Below are positions 38,738 through 45,812 of a stretch of 64,000 nt of DNA, in pieces; the first letter of the stretch is position 1, and each line of letters starts with the position of its first letter. The DNA lies in the NCBI RefSeq assembly GCF_001612745.1, contig NZ_BDBA01000024.1, positions 1 through 64,000 of the forward strand. The letters run 5' to 3'. The stretch comes from Nocardia amamiensis NBRC 102102 (GTDB lineage Bacteria; Actinomycetota; Actinomycetes; Mycobacteriales; Mycobacteriaceae). Under the pieces are notes generated by a model. The model was not told the DNA's origin, searched no databases, and was given only the letters and a program-made list of their open reading frames with translations. The translations under genes and the position numbers were made by a program.

Positions 38738-39493
38738 TTATCGCCCGTCGACACCACTTCGGTACCGGGCGACGAACCGGCGCAGCATTTCCCCGGGAAT
38801 GGGGACGGATTCTTGATGGCCTAGGGCCGTCAAACGTTCCGCCTCGTCCGGGTCGAAATATCCGGCGTCACGGTAGGTTTCGATGCGGAGTGCCAAGCCC
38901 TTGCTGTCCAATTCGGGATGGAACTGGGTTGCGTAGATATTCCTTCCGACCCGGATCATCTGTACCGGGCAACCGGCCGACTCGGCCAGCAGTTCCGCGC
39001 CCGGTGGCACCTCTTGGCAAGCTTCCTTGTGTCCGACGAACGCCCGGAACGAGCGCGGAATGTCGGCCAGCAGGGGGTCTTCGCTGCCTTCGTCGGTCAG
39101 GATCATAGTCTGCGCGCCCGCTGTTTCAGCGAATCGTCGGTCGCTCACCTCGCCGCCCAATACCTGGGCCAAGATGCCCAATCCATAGCATGCGCCGAAA
39201 TATGGGAAGTCCCTGGCGACAACCTCGGCGACCAGCTGCCTCAGTTTCGGCTCGAACTGTTTTTGATAATCAAATTTCTGGTCGGCGGGATAACTGACAT
39301 TGCTCGGTCCGCCGCCGACGATCACAGCCGAGAAATCATCCAGGTCGATATCGGGTAGTCCCTGGTCCATGTGTACTCGCACCAGTTCCTCGGTATCGAG
39401 GCGAGAAAATCGCAGCACGGCGCGATGCTCGTCGTCCGCCGCCTCGCGCTCGGGTCGCAACTGCAATAGCAGATAGGGTTTTGACGCGCTCAC
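38738..39493 (-). CDS. Class I glutamine amidotransferase-like protein
   Basis: 251 residues from the GTG at 39491-39493. The nucleophile elbow is FGACYGLGILAQVLGG (Cys), and the His/Glu pair is in ATQFHPELDS. This is the stand-alone GATase group resembling the GMP synthase glutaminase subunit; the amino acceptor is unknown. There is no ribosome site of its own; its GTG overlaps the stop of an 18-residue mini-ORF that has a strong one, so expression is probably by translational coupling. Confidence 0.88.
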   Translation of the reverse strand: MSASKPYLLLQLRPEREAADDEHRAVLRFSRLDTEELVRVHMDQGLPDIDLDDFSAVIVGGGPSNVSYPADQKFDYQKQFEPKLRQLVAEVVARDFPYFGACYGLGILAQVLGGEVSDRRFAETAGAQTMILTDEGSEDPLLADIPRSFRAFVGHKEACQEVPPGAELLAESAGCPVQMIRVGRNIYATQFHPELDSKGLALRIETYRDAGYFDPDEAERLTALGHQESVPIPGEMLRRFVARYRSGVDGR

Positions 39494-39546
39494 CGTAGAC
39501 CGTCACGAATATCGAGCTCGAGCTTCAGAGCCTGACCTGATGCCAC
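39490..39546 (-). CDS. 18-residue mini-ORF coupled to the amidotransferase
   Basis: GTG at 39544-39546, preceded by GGAGGG with a five-base gap, encodes VASGQALKLELDIRDGLR and stops with TGA overlapping the next GTG. It provides the only good ribosome site for the amidotransferase. It may be a translational-coupling leader or the end of a decayed longer gene. Confidence 0.4.
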   Translation of the reverse strand: MASGQALKLELDIRDGLR

Positions 39547-39595
39547 GATTGCCCTCCACTCACGGTCAGTATTCCCCGGCTGTGAAACACAGGTG

Positions 39596-39772
39596 CTACG
39601 CCGACATGCTGTCCACGACGCTCTGCGAGTTGATGTTAATGGACCATCCTCCGTCCCGGCTGGAAATGCAGCCGCCGGAGGGGGCGACGATCCATCCATC
39701 GTCGCCAGGAAGCGGGAAGGGTGCCGCTGGGCCTGTCGGCGGGTTCTGAAAAGCGTGCTGGTGAAAGTTCAC
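39596..39772 (-). CDS. Small protein of 58 residues, coupled to a small membrane protein
   Basis: GTG at 39770-39772 overlaps the TGA of the 53-residue membrane protein by four bases (GTGA). The product is VNFHQHAFQNPPTGPAAPFP, then a Gly/Trp/Ser-rich part (DDGWIVAPSGGCISS, GGWSINI) to a TAG at 39596-39598. Codon use looks coding and the overlap supports translation. No family recognised; one cysteine and many Gly and Trp residues. Confidence 0.5.
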   Translation of the reverse strand: MNFHQHAFQNPPTGPAAPFPLPGDDGWIVAPSGGCISSRDGGWSININSQSVVDSMSA

Positions 39773-39930
39773 CGATCAGGCGGGTCCTCGCTCTCTATCC
39801 GCTGCCTGATCGCCTCCACCGATCGATCTTTCGGGATGCGCTCCGGCCACACCAGCACCGCGATGAGCACACCTAACGGTAGGCCGACCGCGACCGCGAT
39901 TCCGGCCACGATCCATCCGTCGCCGATCAT
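39769..39930 (-). CDS. Single-pass small membrane protein
   Basis: 53 residues from the ATG at 39928-39930, with GGTGG nearby. One transmembrane helix (GWIVAGIAVAVGLPLGVLIA) is followed by a charged tail (PERIPKDRSVEAIRQRIESE). Coupled by GTGA overlap to the 58-residue protein downstream. Function unknown. Confidence 0.55.
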   Translation of the reverse strand: MIGDGWIVAGIAVAVGLPLGVLIAVLVWPERIPKDRSVEAIRQRIESEDPPDR

Positions 39931-39988
39931 CGTTTCCACCCGCCCTGATTCTGCATTTGCATATTCGCTCCCATCCCACGCGGCTGCA

Positions 39989-40279
39989 TCAGTTGAGCGC
40001 GGGGAAGTCCATGATTGCGGCGACGATCGCGGTGTCCCAGTCCGTCGCTTCGGCACCGTTGAGGATGACATCGAGCAGTGGCGCGCTGGCCAGGCTCCCG
40101 GCTCCGTGGTGTCCGGCGTCCCGCGCGCTGACGATGACCGCGTATAGAACGGCGGCGTAGATCTTGGCGCGCGGAACGGTGAGCTTGTGGCCCTGTGCGG
40201 CGCGTTCGGCCAGCCGGGCATCCACGGCCGCGATGACCTCGTACAGCGCGCGGACTTCGATCTCGGTGAACCTGTTCAT
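39989..40279 (-). CDS. Hypothetical helical protein of 96 residues
   Basis: From the ATG at 40277-40279: MNRFTEIEVRALYEVIAAVD, then RAKIYAAVLYAVIVSARDAG and LLDVILNGAEATDWDTAIVA. Helical, no signal peptide, no known domain. Its start overlaps the stop of a 59-residue gene (ATGA), showing coupling within a chain of small minus-strand genes. Confidence 0.6.
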   Translation of the reverse strand: MNRFTEIEVRALYEVIAAVDARLAERAAQGHKLTVPRAKIYAAVLYAVIVSARDAGHHGAGSLASAPLLDVILNGAEATDWDTAIVAAIMDFPALN

Positions 40280-40455
40280 GATCCGAACTCGACCGGTCGC
40301 CGGGGCCGCGATTCGGGGACGAGTCTGCCCGTGTGGATCAGGTGTGTCTTGGCTTGGAGCTTGACCGGACACGCGGTGATCGGGCATTCCTTGTGCGTCT
40401 GCATGATCAGATGCGCGCGGCCGGTGGTCATGACAGACAGCGAGCTGTGGTCCAT
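40276..40455 (-). CDS. Small protein of 59 residues, first of a coupled chain
   Basis: From the ATG at 40453-40455: MDHSSLSVMTTGRAHLIMQT with a HKECPITACP segment whose two cysteines could bind metal, and a basic tail. Its TGA overlaps the next gene's ATG by four bases. Similar short proteins with this GRAHL..THKEC pattern accompany XRE regulators in actinomycetes, from memory only. It faces away from the XRE remnant about 320 bases upstream. Confidence 0.5.
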   Translation of the reverse strand: MDHSSLSVMTTGRAHLIMQTHKECPITACPVKLQAKTHLIHTGRLVPESRPRRPVEFGS

Positions 40456-40778
40456 GACGGATCAACCCTCCATTGGATCGAAGACGTTGGGAGCACCCGG
40501 AACCGAGGGCTGGACCGCACCATCCGGCAACAGTGCTCCTCGACCGTGCCGGATGCCCACTGGCAAAGGGCAGATGCCAGGGATTTCCCGGTTCCGGGTG
40601 CGGGCCGAGTAGACACCCGAAACACCGAGGTGGACAGGCTATTTGGACCATCCATCCGAATTCGTCCATTTCCCCAGCAACCCGTCCGCGCCGCGTGCAC
40701 AATGTCATCCAGCACCACGCGACGGGCCATCCATGAAGTCGACCGGGTGCCATCCACGAAACAGGGGGACGAAGCCAT
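40456..40778. other. Intergenic region between divergent units
   Basis: 323 bases. Several frames stay open but show no recognisable protein. It presumably carries the promoter for the small minus-strand genes and the old promoter of the XRE remnant. I see no clear operator. Confidence 0.4.
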
Positions 40779-41020
40779 ATGGGGAAGATTCCGACCACCA
40801 TCCCGCGCCGTCAGTTGGGCCGACATCTCCGTGAGATGAGACTCGAGGCGGGGCTGTCGATCCAGGACGCTGCCCGGCTGATCGAGCGGGGCGCGGGCAC
40901 GCTACAGCGCCTGGAGAGCGGGACTCCAAGAACCCGACCGGCCCGGCGCTGATCTTCGCCCCCGCGGAGTGGGACGCCTTCACCGCTGGCTTGGCTGACG
41001 GCGAGTTCGAGCGACCGTAA
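40779..41020 (+). pseudogene. XRE regulator head fused by deletion to a DUF397 tail
   Basis: The ATG at 40779 starts a typical XRE head (TTIPRRQLGRHLREMRLEAG, LSIQDAARLIERG, LQRLESG), but the frame stops after 57 residues. At 40922 another frame reads DSKNPTGPALIFAPAEWDAF and GLADGEFERP to a TAA at 41018-41020, the exact C-terminus of a DUF397 protein. XRE and DUF397 genes normally lie side by side, so a deletion of roughly a kilobase has removed the XRE body and the DUF397 start. Confidence 0.75.
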
Positions 41021-41058
41021 GAACCATCACAAGCGATAGCGAGAGTCCTGGGCAGCTG

Positions 41059-41592
41059 TCAAAGGAGAAAAGGCCTGACCCAGTCGTTGAACCGCTGGGC
41101 CATCTCCGCCTGCGCTGCCGCGAGGACTGCTGCGGGGTCCTCTGCCACCGCCAGGCCGAACTGCTGGTCGAGCCAGGCTACGTACTCGTCGTGACCATCA
41201 CTGTATGGCTCGTCCTCGCTGCGGTAGAAGTAGGCTTCTTCCACGTCGACGTTTATCTCCGAGTCCAAGCCGAGGAGCTGAAACAGCTCCCGCACGTGGC
41301 GGGCCACAACGTGCTCCCCGCCTTCATCTCCGAAGACGACCACCGGCAGCGTGGCTGGATCGGCCTGCTCGTCGAGCCGCCAGAGCGCGTAGAACGAGCC
41401 GGAACCGTTGGCCTGCGCGAAGGGGATCAGCCGGTCGGTGAACTTTGGGTCCTTCGACCAGCCCGCCACCAGCCCGGAGATGTCCCCGAAATCCGTAAGC
41501 CCGAATCCGGCGGCGTAATTCTCGAAGCCGAGTCGGTCTTGCAGTTCCTTCAGAAGATTCAGTTCCGCGACGGGCGAGTATGCGCTGTTCAT
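41059..41592 (-). CDS. SMI1/KNR4 (SUKH) family-like protein
   Basis: 177 residues from the ATG at 41590-41592, with GGAG six bases upstream. FGDISGLVAGWSKDP, FAQANGSGSFYALWRLDE and LPVVVFGDEGGEHVVARHV match the SUKH fold, whose members often act as immunity proteins against secreted nuclease toxins. No obvious toxin partner lies beside it. The frame is open to 41661 but that start is weaker. Confidence 0.7.
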   Translation of the reverse strand: MNSAYSPVAELNLLKELQDRLGFENYAAGFGLTDFGDISGLVAGWSKDPKFTDRLIPFAQANGSGSFYALWRLDEQADPATLPVVVFGDEGGEHVVARHVRELFQLLGLDSEINVDVEEAYFYRSEDEPYSDGHDEYVAWLDQQFGLAVAEDPAAVLAAAQAEMAQRFNDWVRPFLL

Positions 41593-41710
41593 TGTGTCTC
41601 CAAGCAGGCTAGCGGGACGTGACGTGTCCGCATCCCCGGACAGGTTGGCTGTGTTGATCATGCCGCTAGTGGGGGAGGTGCGGTTCGTGGGTCACCGTGA
41701 GGGCTTGTGT

Positions 41711-42796
41711 TCAATGATTGCGTTGTGGCACTTCGGCGCTCGGGTGTCGATCGGGAGTGCGCAGAGGAGCGCCGACGTGGTGCAGGTGTCTCAGTGCCTC
41801 GCGGTATGAGGAGATCAGCCCGGTTTCGTGGTAGGGCACACCGATTTCGGTGCAGTAGTCGCGCACGATCACCTGGGCGTGACGCAGGTTCGGCGTCGGC
41901 ATGCTCGGGAACAAATGATGTTCGATCTGATAGTTGAGCCCGCCGAGGGCGAGGTCGGTCAACGCGCCACCGCGCACGTTGCGGGAGGTCATCACCTGGC
42001 GACGGAGGTAGTCGGGGCGTTCGTTGCCGGTCAAGGTCGGCATGCCTTTGTGGTTCGGGGCGAAGATGCAGCCCATGTACAGGCCGAAGAGGCCTTGGTG
42101 GACAGCAAGGAACGCGAAGGCTTTGTCGGCGGGCAGAACCGCGAACAGTGCGGCCAGGTAGGTGGCGAAGTGGCCGAACAGCAGTGTGCCCTCCAATTTG
42201 CGGTGTTTGACCGATCGATTTCTGAGCGCGCGTACGCCGGCGACATGGAGGTTCAGGCCCTCCAGCAACAGGAGGGGGAAGAACAGGAATGCCTGCGCTC
42301 TCCCGATGAGCCGAGGCAGACCGCGGCTGGATCGTGCCTGCTGTTGTGACCAGACCAGAATGTCGGGCGCGACGTCGGGGTCGAGTTCCTCGTGGTTCGG
42401 GTTGGCGTGATGCCGGGTGTGCTTGTCCTGCCACCAGCCGTAGCCCAGGCCGATGCCGGCGTTGCCGACGAGTCGTCCCATGAGCTCTGTCGGCTGCCGT
42501 AGCCGGAAGACTTGGCGGTGTGCGACATCGTGCATGACGAGTGCGATTTGAGCGAATGTCACGGCCATGAACCCCGCGACCAGCAGCGTCCACCACGAAT
42601 CGCCGATGAGGACGAACGCCGCCCAGCCGGCTGCGAACGCGACCCCGACGAGGCTGAGGCGGACGGCGTAGTAGACGGGACGCCGGTTCATCAGCCCCGC
42701 GTCGGAGATCCGGGCCAATAGACGGGCGTAATCACCGTTGGCGCCGCGCTGCGGTGACCGTGGAGATGACTCGGGGACCAAGGCAGGTGTCGTCAT
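41711..42796 (-). CDS. Membrane fatty acid desaturase
   Basis: 361 residues from the ATG at 42794-42796, with AGGAAG upstream. The three histidine boxes are visible: HDVAH, HTRHH and QIEHHLFPSMP, the last with Gln as in front-end/acyl-lipid desaturases. Four hydrophobic segments surround them. It introduces a double bond into a membrane-lipid or CoA-bound acyl chain; regiospecificity cannot be read from sequence. It stands alone. Confidence 0.92.
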   Translation of the reverse strand: MTTPALVPESSPRSPQRGANGDYARLLARISDAGLMNRRPVYYAVRLSLVGVAFAAGWAAFVLIGDSWWTLLVAGFMAVTFAQIALVMHDVAHRQVFRLRQPTELMGRLVGNAGIGLGYGWWQDKHTRHHANPNHEELDPDVAPDILVWSQQQARSSRGLPRLIGRAQAFLFFPLLLLEGLNLHVAGVRALRNRSVKHRKLEGTLLFGHFATYLAALFAVLPADKAFAFLAVHQGLFGLYMGCIFAPNHKGMPTLTGNERPDYLRRQVMTSRNVRGGALTDLALGGLNYQIEHHLFPSMPTPNLRHAQVIVRDYCTEIGVPYHETGLISSYREALRHLHHVGAPLRTPDRHPSAEVPQRNH

Positions 42797-43093
42797 AGAT
42801 CTTCCTGAGAGCTGGGTCGGCGACGCCACCTCCGTCCGTCGAAGATGTCGGCCGGTCGATGTCGGAGCGGGGCGCCGATTTCGATACCCCGAAGCTATCG
42901 GCCGGATTCTCGTTACCCGTAACCCTTTGGTATGACATGGAATCGGACTGCGGTGTGATATTGGATGCCTACCGCACGTGCCGACTCCTCGAACCGCTCA
43001 GCTGCTGGCGGACGCTCGATCTCGTGGTGTCGGCTACGAGCACAGCTCACCGCTGTTGCGCTGAGCTCGGGCACCGTCGGCATCGGCTACTAG

Positions 43094-44158
43094 TCAGCTC
43101 GTGATCGCCTCGTACGCGGCCAGCAGCACGCCGAGCGACCGATCGTAGCCGCGGTTCCAGAGCATCTGGTTCATCACATACGACACCGTCATTCGATGCT
43201 CGAAGTCGACGAGCACCAGCGAACCGCCCCACCCACCCCACGAACACGTGCGGTTCTCCAACCGGTATCCCATACCCCAGCGGATCGGATAGTCCAGGAT
43301 GCGGTCGGCGCCGCGGAACTGTTCGTCGAAGACGCGCTCGCACCCGTCCGGTGACAGCAGCCGGACCCCGCCGACAGTGCCACCGCACGCCAGCACCGAC
43401 TGCACAGCGGCGACCGAGCGGGCATTGCCGTGACCGTTCACGGCGGGGATCTCGGCGCGCCGCCACTGCACCGTGTTCGCGTCGGACACCCCGACCGGGA
43501 ATCCCGGCGGTTTGTCCCCTTCGGGCGCGGGGAGCAGTGTGGCGACGCGCCGGTCGTGCTCGGCGGCGAGCCCGATATGGAAGTCGGCGCCCAGCGGCCC
43601 GGCCACCTCCTCGGCGAAGAACGTGCCGACACTGCGCCCGGTCACCCGTGCGATGACCTCACCAACCAGGAACCCGAAGGTGATCGCGTGATATCCGGCC
43701 GCGGTGCCCGGCGCCCATTGTGGTGGCTGCGCGGCCAGCCGCGCAGTGACCATCGACCACTCGTACAGGTCGGCGGCCGCGACCGGATCGTCCCAGACCG
43801 GCAGGCCCGCCGTATGACCCAGCAACTGCCGAACCCGCACATCCTGCTTTCCCGCGGCCGCGAACTCCGGCCAGTAGACCGCGACCGGCGCGTCCAGATC
43901 GAGGTCGCCGCGATCGGCCAGGATCAGTGCACACAACGCCACCATCGTCTTGGTCGTCGACCACACGGTGACGATGGTGTCGCGCTCCCACGCGACGGTG
44001 CCGGCGGCGTCGGCGTATCCGCCCCAGATATCGACCACCGGCGCACCGTCGACGAACACCGCCGCGGCCGCGCCGACAGCATCGGAGTCCAGCGAGGCCG
44101 CCAGCGCCTCGGCGACCGCGCCGAATCGGTCATCACACCAGCCTTCGATCTGCGCCAC
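43094..44158 (-). CDS. Serine hydrolase of the beta-lactamase (class C-like/EstB) family
   Basis: 354 residues from the GTG at 44156-44158. The nucleophile motif is VWSTTKTMVALCAL (SxxK). A YHA segment in GTAAGYHAITFGFLVG takes the YxN place. GHTAGLP and GWGGSLVLVDFE are typical of the esterase/beta-lactamase-like group. No signal peptide, so a cytosolic esterase is more likely than antibiotic resistance. Divergent from the VOC gene at 44243. Confidence 0.9.
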   Translation of the reverse strand: MAQIEGWCDDRFGAVAEALAASLDSDAVGAAAAVFVDGAPVVDIWGGYADAAGTVAWERDTIVTVWSTTKTMVALCALILADRGDLDLDAPVAVYWPEFAAAGKQDVRVRQLLGHTAGLPVWDDPVAAADLYEWSMVTARLAAQPPQWAPGTAAGYHAITFGFLVGEVIARVTGRSVGTFFAEEVAGPLGADFHIGLAAEHDRRVATLLPAPEGDKPPGFPVGVSDANTVQWRRAEIPAVNGHGNARSVAAVQSVLACGGTVGGVRLLSPDGCERVFDEQFRGADRILDYPIRWGMGYRLENRTCSWGGWGGSLVLVDFEHRMTVSYVMNQMLWNRGYDRSLGVLLAAYEAITS

Positions 44159-44242
44159 GGGCGTAACCTAGCCAGACCACGAACATCCGAGCCACCCATT
44201 TTCCGGCCGAATAGGTTGGCTACCGGGCCTAGAATCGCGCGC

Positions 44243-44647
44243 ATGTCTTGCAGGATCACCGAACTGGTCATCGACTGTGCCGACCCACAACGGCTGGCGG
44301 ACTTCTGGTGCGAAGTCCTCGGCTACGTCGAACTCGGCTGGGAGGGCGACGACCACCTGGAGATCGGCCCGCCCGGAACCGGCTTCGGCGGGCCCCAGCC
44401 CACACTGGTTTTCGGTCGCAGCGCCGAGCCGAAGCGCGGGAAGCTGCCGCTGCACTTCGACGTGAACCCCACCGACCGCGATCAGGACGCGGAACTGGCC
44501 CGGCTGCTCGCCGCGGGTGCGCGGAAGGTCGACATCGGCCAGCCCGGCGCCGCAACGTGGCACGTACTGGCCGACCCGGAGGGGAACGAATTCTGCCTCC
44601 TCCGGCGCCGGGTCGAGGCAGTGGAGAGCCACCCGAGCACACGGTAA
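44243..44647 (+). CDS. VOC family protein
   Basis: 134 residues from the ATG at 44243: ITELVIDCADPQRLADFW, then HLEIGPPGTGFGGPQP, LHFDVNPTDRDQDAEL and the closing LADPEGNEFCLL. It is the actinobacterial glyoxalase-like subgroup of the vicinal oxygen chelate fold. Ligand unknown. Confidence 0.88.
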   Translation: MSCRITELVIDCADPQRLADFWCEVLGYVELGWEGDDHLEIGPPGTGFGGPQPTLVFGRSAEPKRGKLPLHFDVNPTDRDQDAELARLLAAGARKVDIGQPGAATWHVLADPEGNEFCLLRRRVEAVESHPSTR

Positions 44648-44759
44648 TGCCGCTGAACGCGTGATCGGGTGCGGTCGGGAGGCAATAGAACCGGTTTGTT
44701 CGGCGCGGGCGGTCGCATTGCTCGATGTACGTTCCCAGATCAGTTGTTACGCTGCGGCG

Positions 44760-45620
44760 ATGGTCGGAAGTGTTGGTATTGACCTCGTGTGGGCGCGGTT
44801 CGAGACGTGGCTGCGTGGTGCTGCGCCGCTGATCGCGGAGAATCTCTGCCCACCGGCCGATGACAGGGTTCTCGCCCGCTCCGAGGCGGATTTGTGTCGG
44901 GCACTGCCCGAAGAGCTCGAGACCGTGCTGAAGATCCATAACGGTGGGCGTGCGATCTTTAACGGATTCGACCTGCTCAGTGCGGAATCCATCGTCAAGG
45001 CATACCGGAGGATCGGTGAGCTGGACGCCGATGGGGGCCGTGGGTGGATCCCCTTTGCGTATTCGGTGGGTGGTGACTACCTGTGCATTGATATGGCGCC
45101 CGGACCGGCGGGTACTGCAGGGCAGGTCTTCCGATGGAACCACGACGACGACCACGATCCGCCGATGGCCCCGAACCTGACGGCGTGGCTGGCGCGAGTC
45201 GTGACATCCGCCGAAGCCGGTGACATCGTCTACGACACAGACCGCGCGGAGTTCCTGCCCTGCAACAGCTCAGTCGGCTTCGCAACTGTGTTCGATGCCG
45301 AGCCGCCGATGCGGTTCGATGCAGCGCGCAGCGAAGTGGAACTGCGTGGACTGCGCAGTGTGGCCCTGCGGTCGGTTGAATCAGCAGGGCGGCTGCCCGA
45401 CGGCTGCCGTATCGAGCTGGTACGAGCGGGAGCGGTCGTGTACGACTGGGACGTCGACGAACTGCGTGCAGCGGAGGATTGTGCCACGGATTTCAACGTC
45501 TTCATCGAGGAGCCCGCGCCCTGGGTGATGGTCGGTACAGGCGCGGTACTACGTGTTTCGGGACGGGCTCCTGACGACATCATGTGGGTGACGCTCGACT
45601 CCGACGACGTCGCATCCTAA
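44760..45620 (+). CDS. SMI1/KNR4 (SUKH) family protein
   Basis: 286 residues from the ATG at 44760. ARSEADLCRALPEELETVLK then FNGFDLLSAESIVKAYR, WIPFAYSVGGDYLCIDMAPG and GTAGQVFRWNHDDDHDPPMA are the SUKH core. A C-terminal extra domain of about 100 residues is unassigned. SUKH proteins recognise partner proteins, often secreted toxins, but no toxin gene is adjacent. Confidence 0.82.
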   Translation: MVGSVGIDLVWARFETWLRGAAPLIAENLCPPADDRVLARSEADLCRALPEELETVLKIHNGGRAIFNGFDLLSAESIVKAYRRIGELDADGGRGWIPFAYSVGGDYLCIDMAPGPAGTAGQVFRWNHDDDHDPPMAPNLTAWLARVVTSAEAGDIVYDTDRAEFLPCNSSVGFATVFDAEPPMRFDAARSEVELRGLRSVALRSVESAGRLPDGCRIELVRAGAVVYDWDVDELRAAEDCATDFNVFIEEPAPWVMVGTGAVLRVSGRAPDDIMWVTLDSDDVAS

Positions 45621-45812
45621 TCACCCACCGCCTTTCGACAGCGGCGTCAGTGGGAGATGCTGTCCGGCTGCGGATACGGCTCGATCATCACCCGCGTCGA
45701 TTTCGGGATTGCCTTGGATCTGGGCGAGTTCCGCGCGGGGAGCTACTGCACAAGACGGGACAGCATCCGACGGCGTGACGGGGGGTGGTCTAGCTCACCT
45801 TGTGTGCGTTGT

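Noticed and set aside
42859..43104. 81-residue plus-strand frame between the desaturase and the hydrolase
   Set aside because: No ribosome site, no recognisable pattern, and composition unlike neighbours; treated as intergenic.
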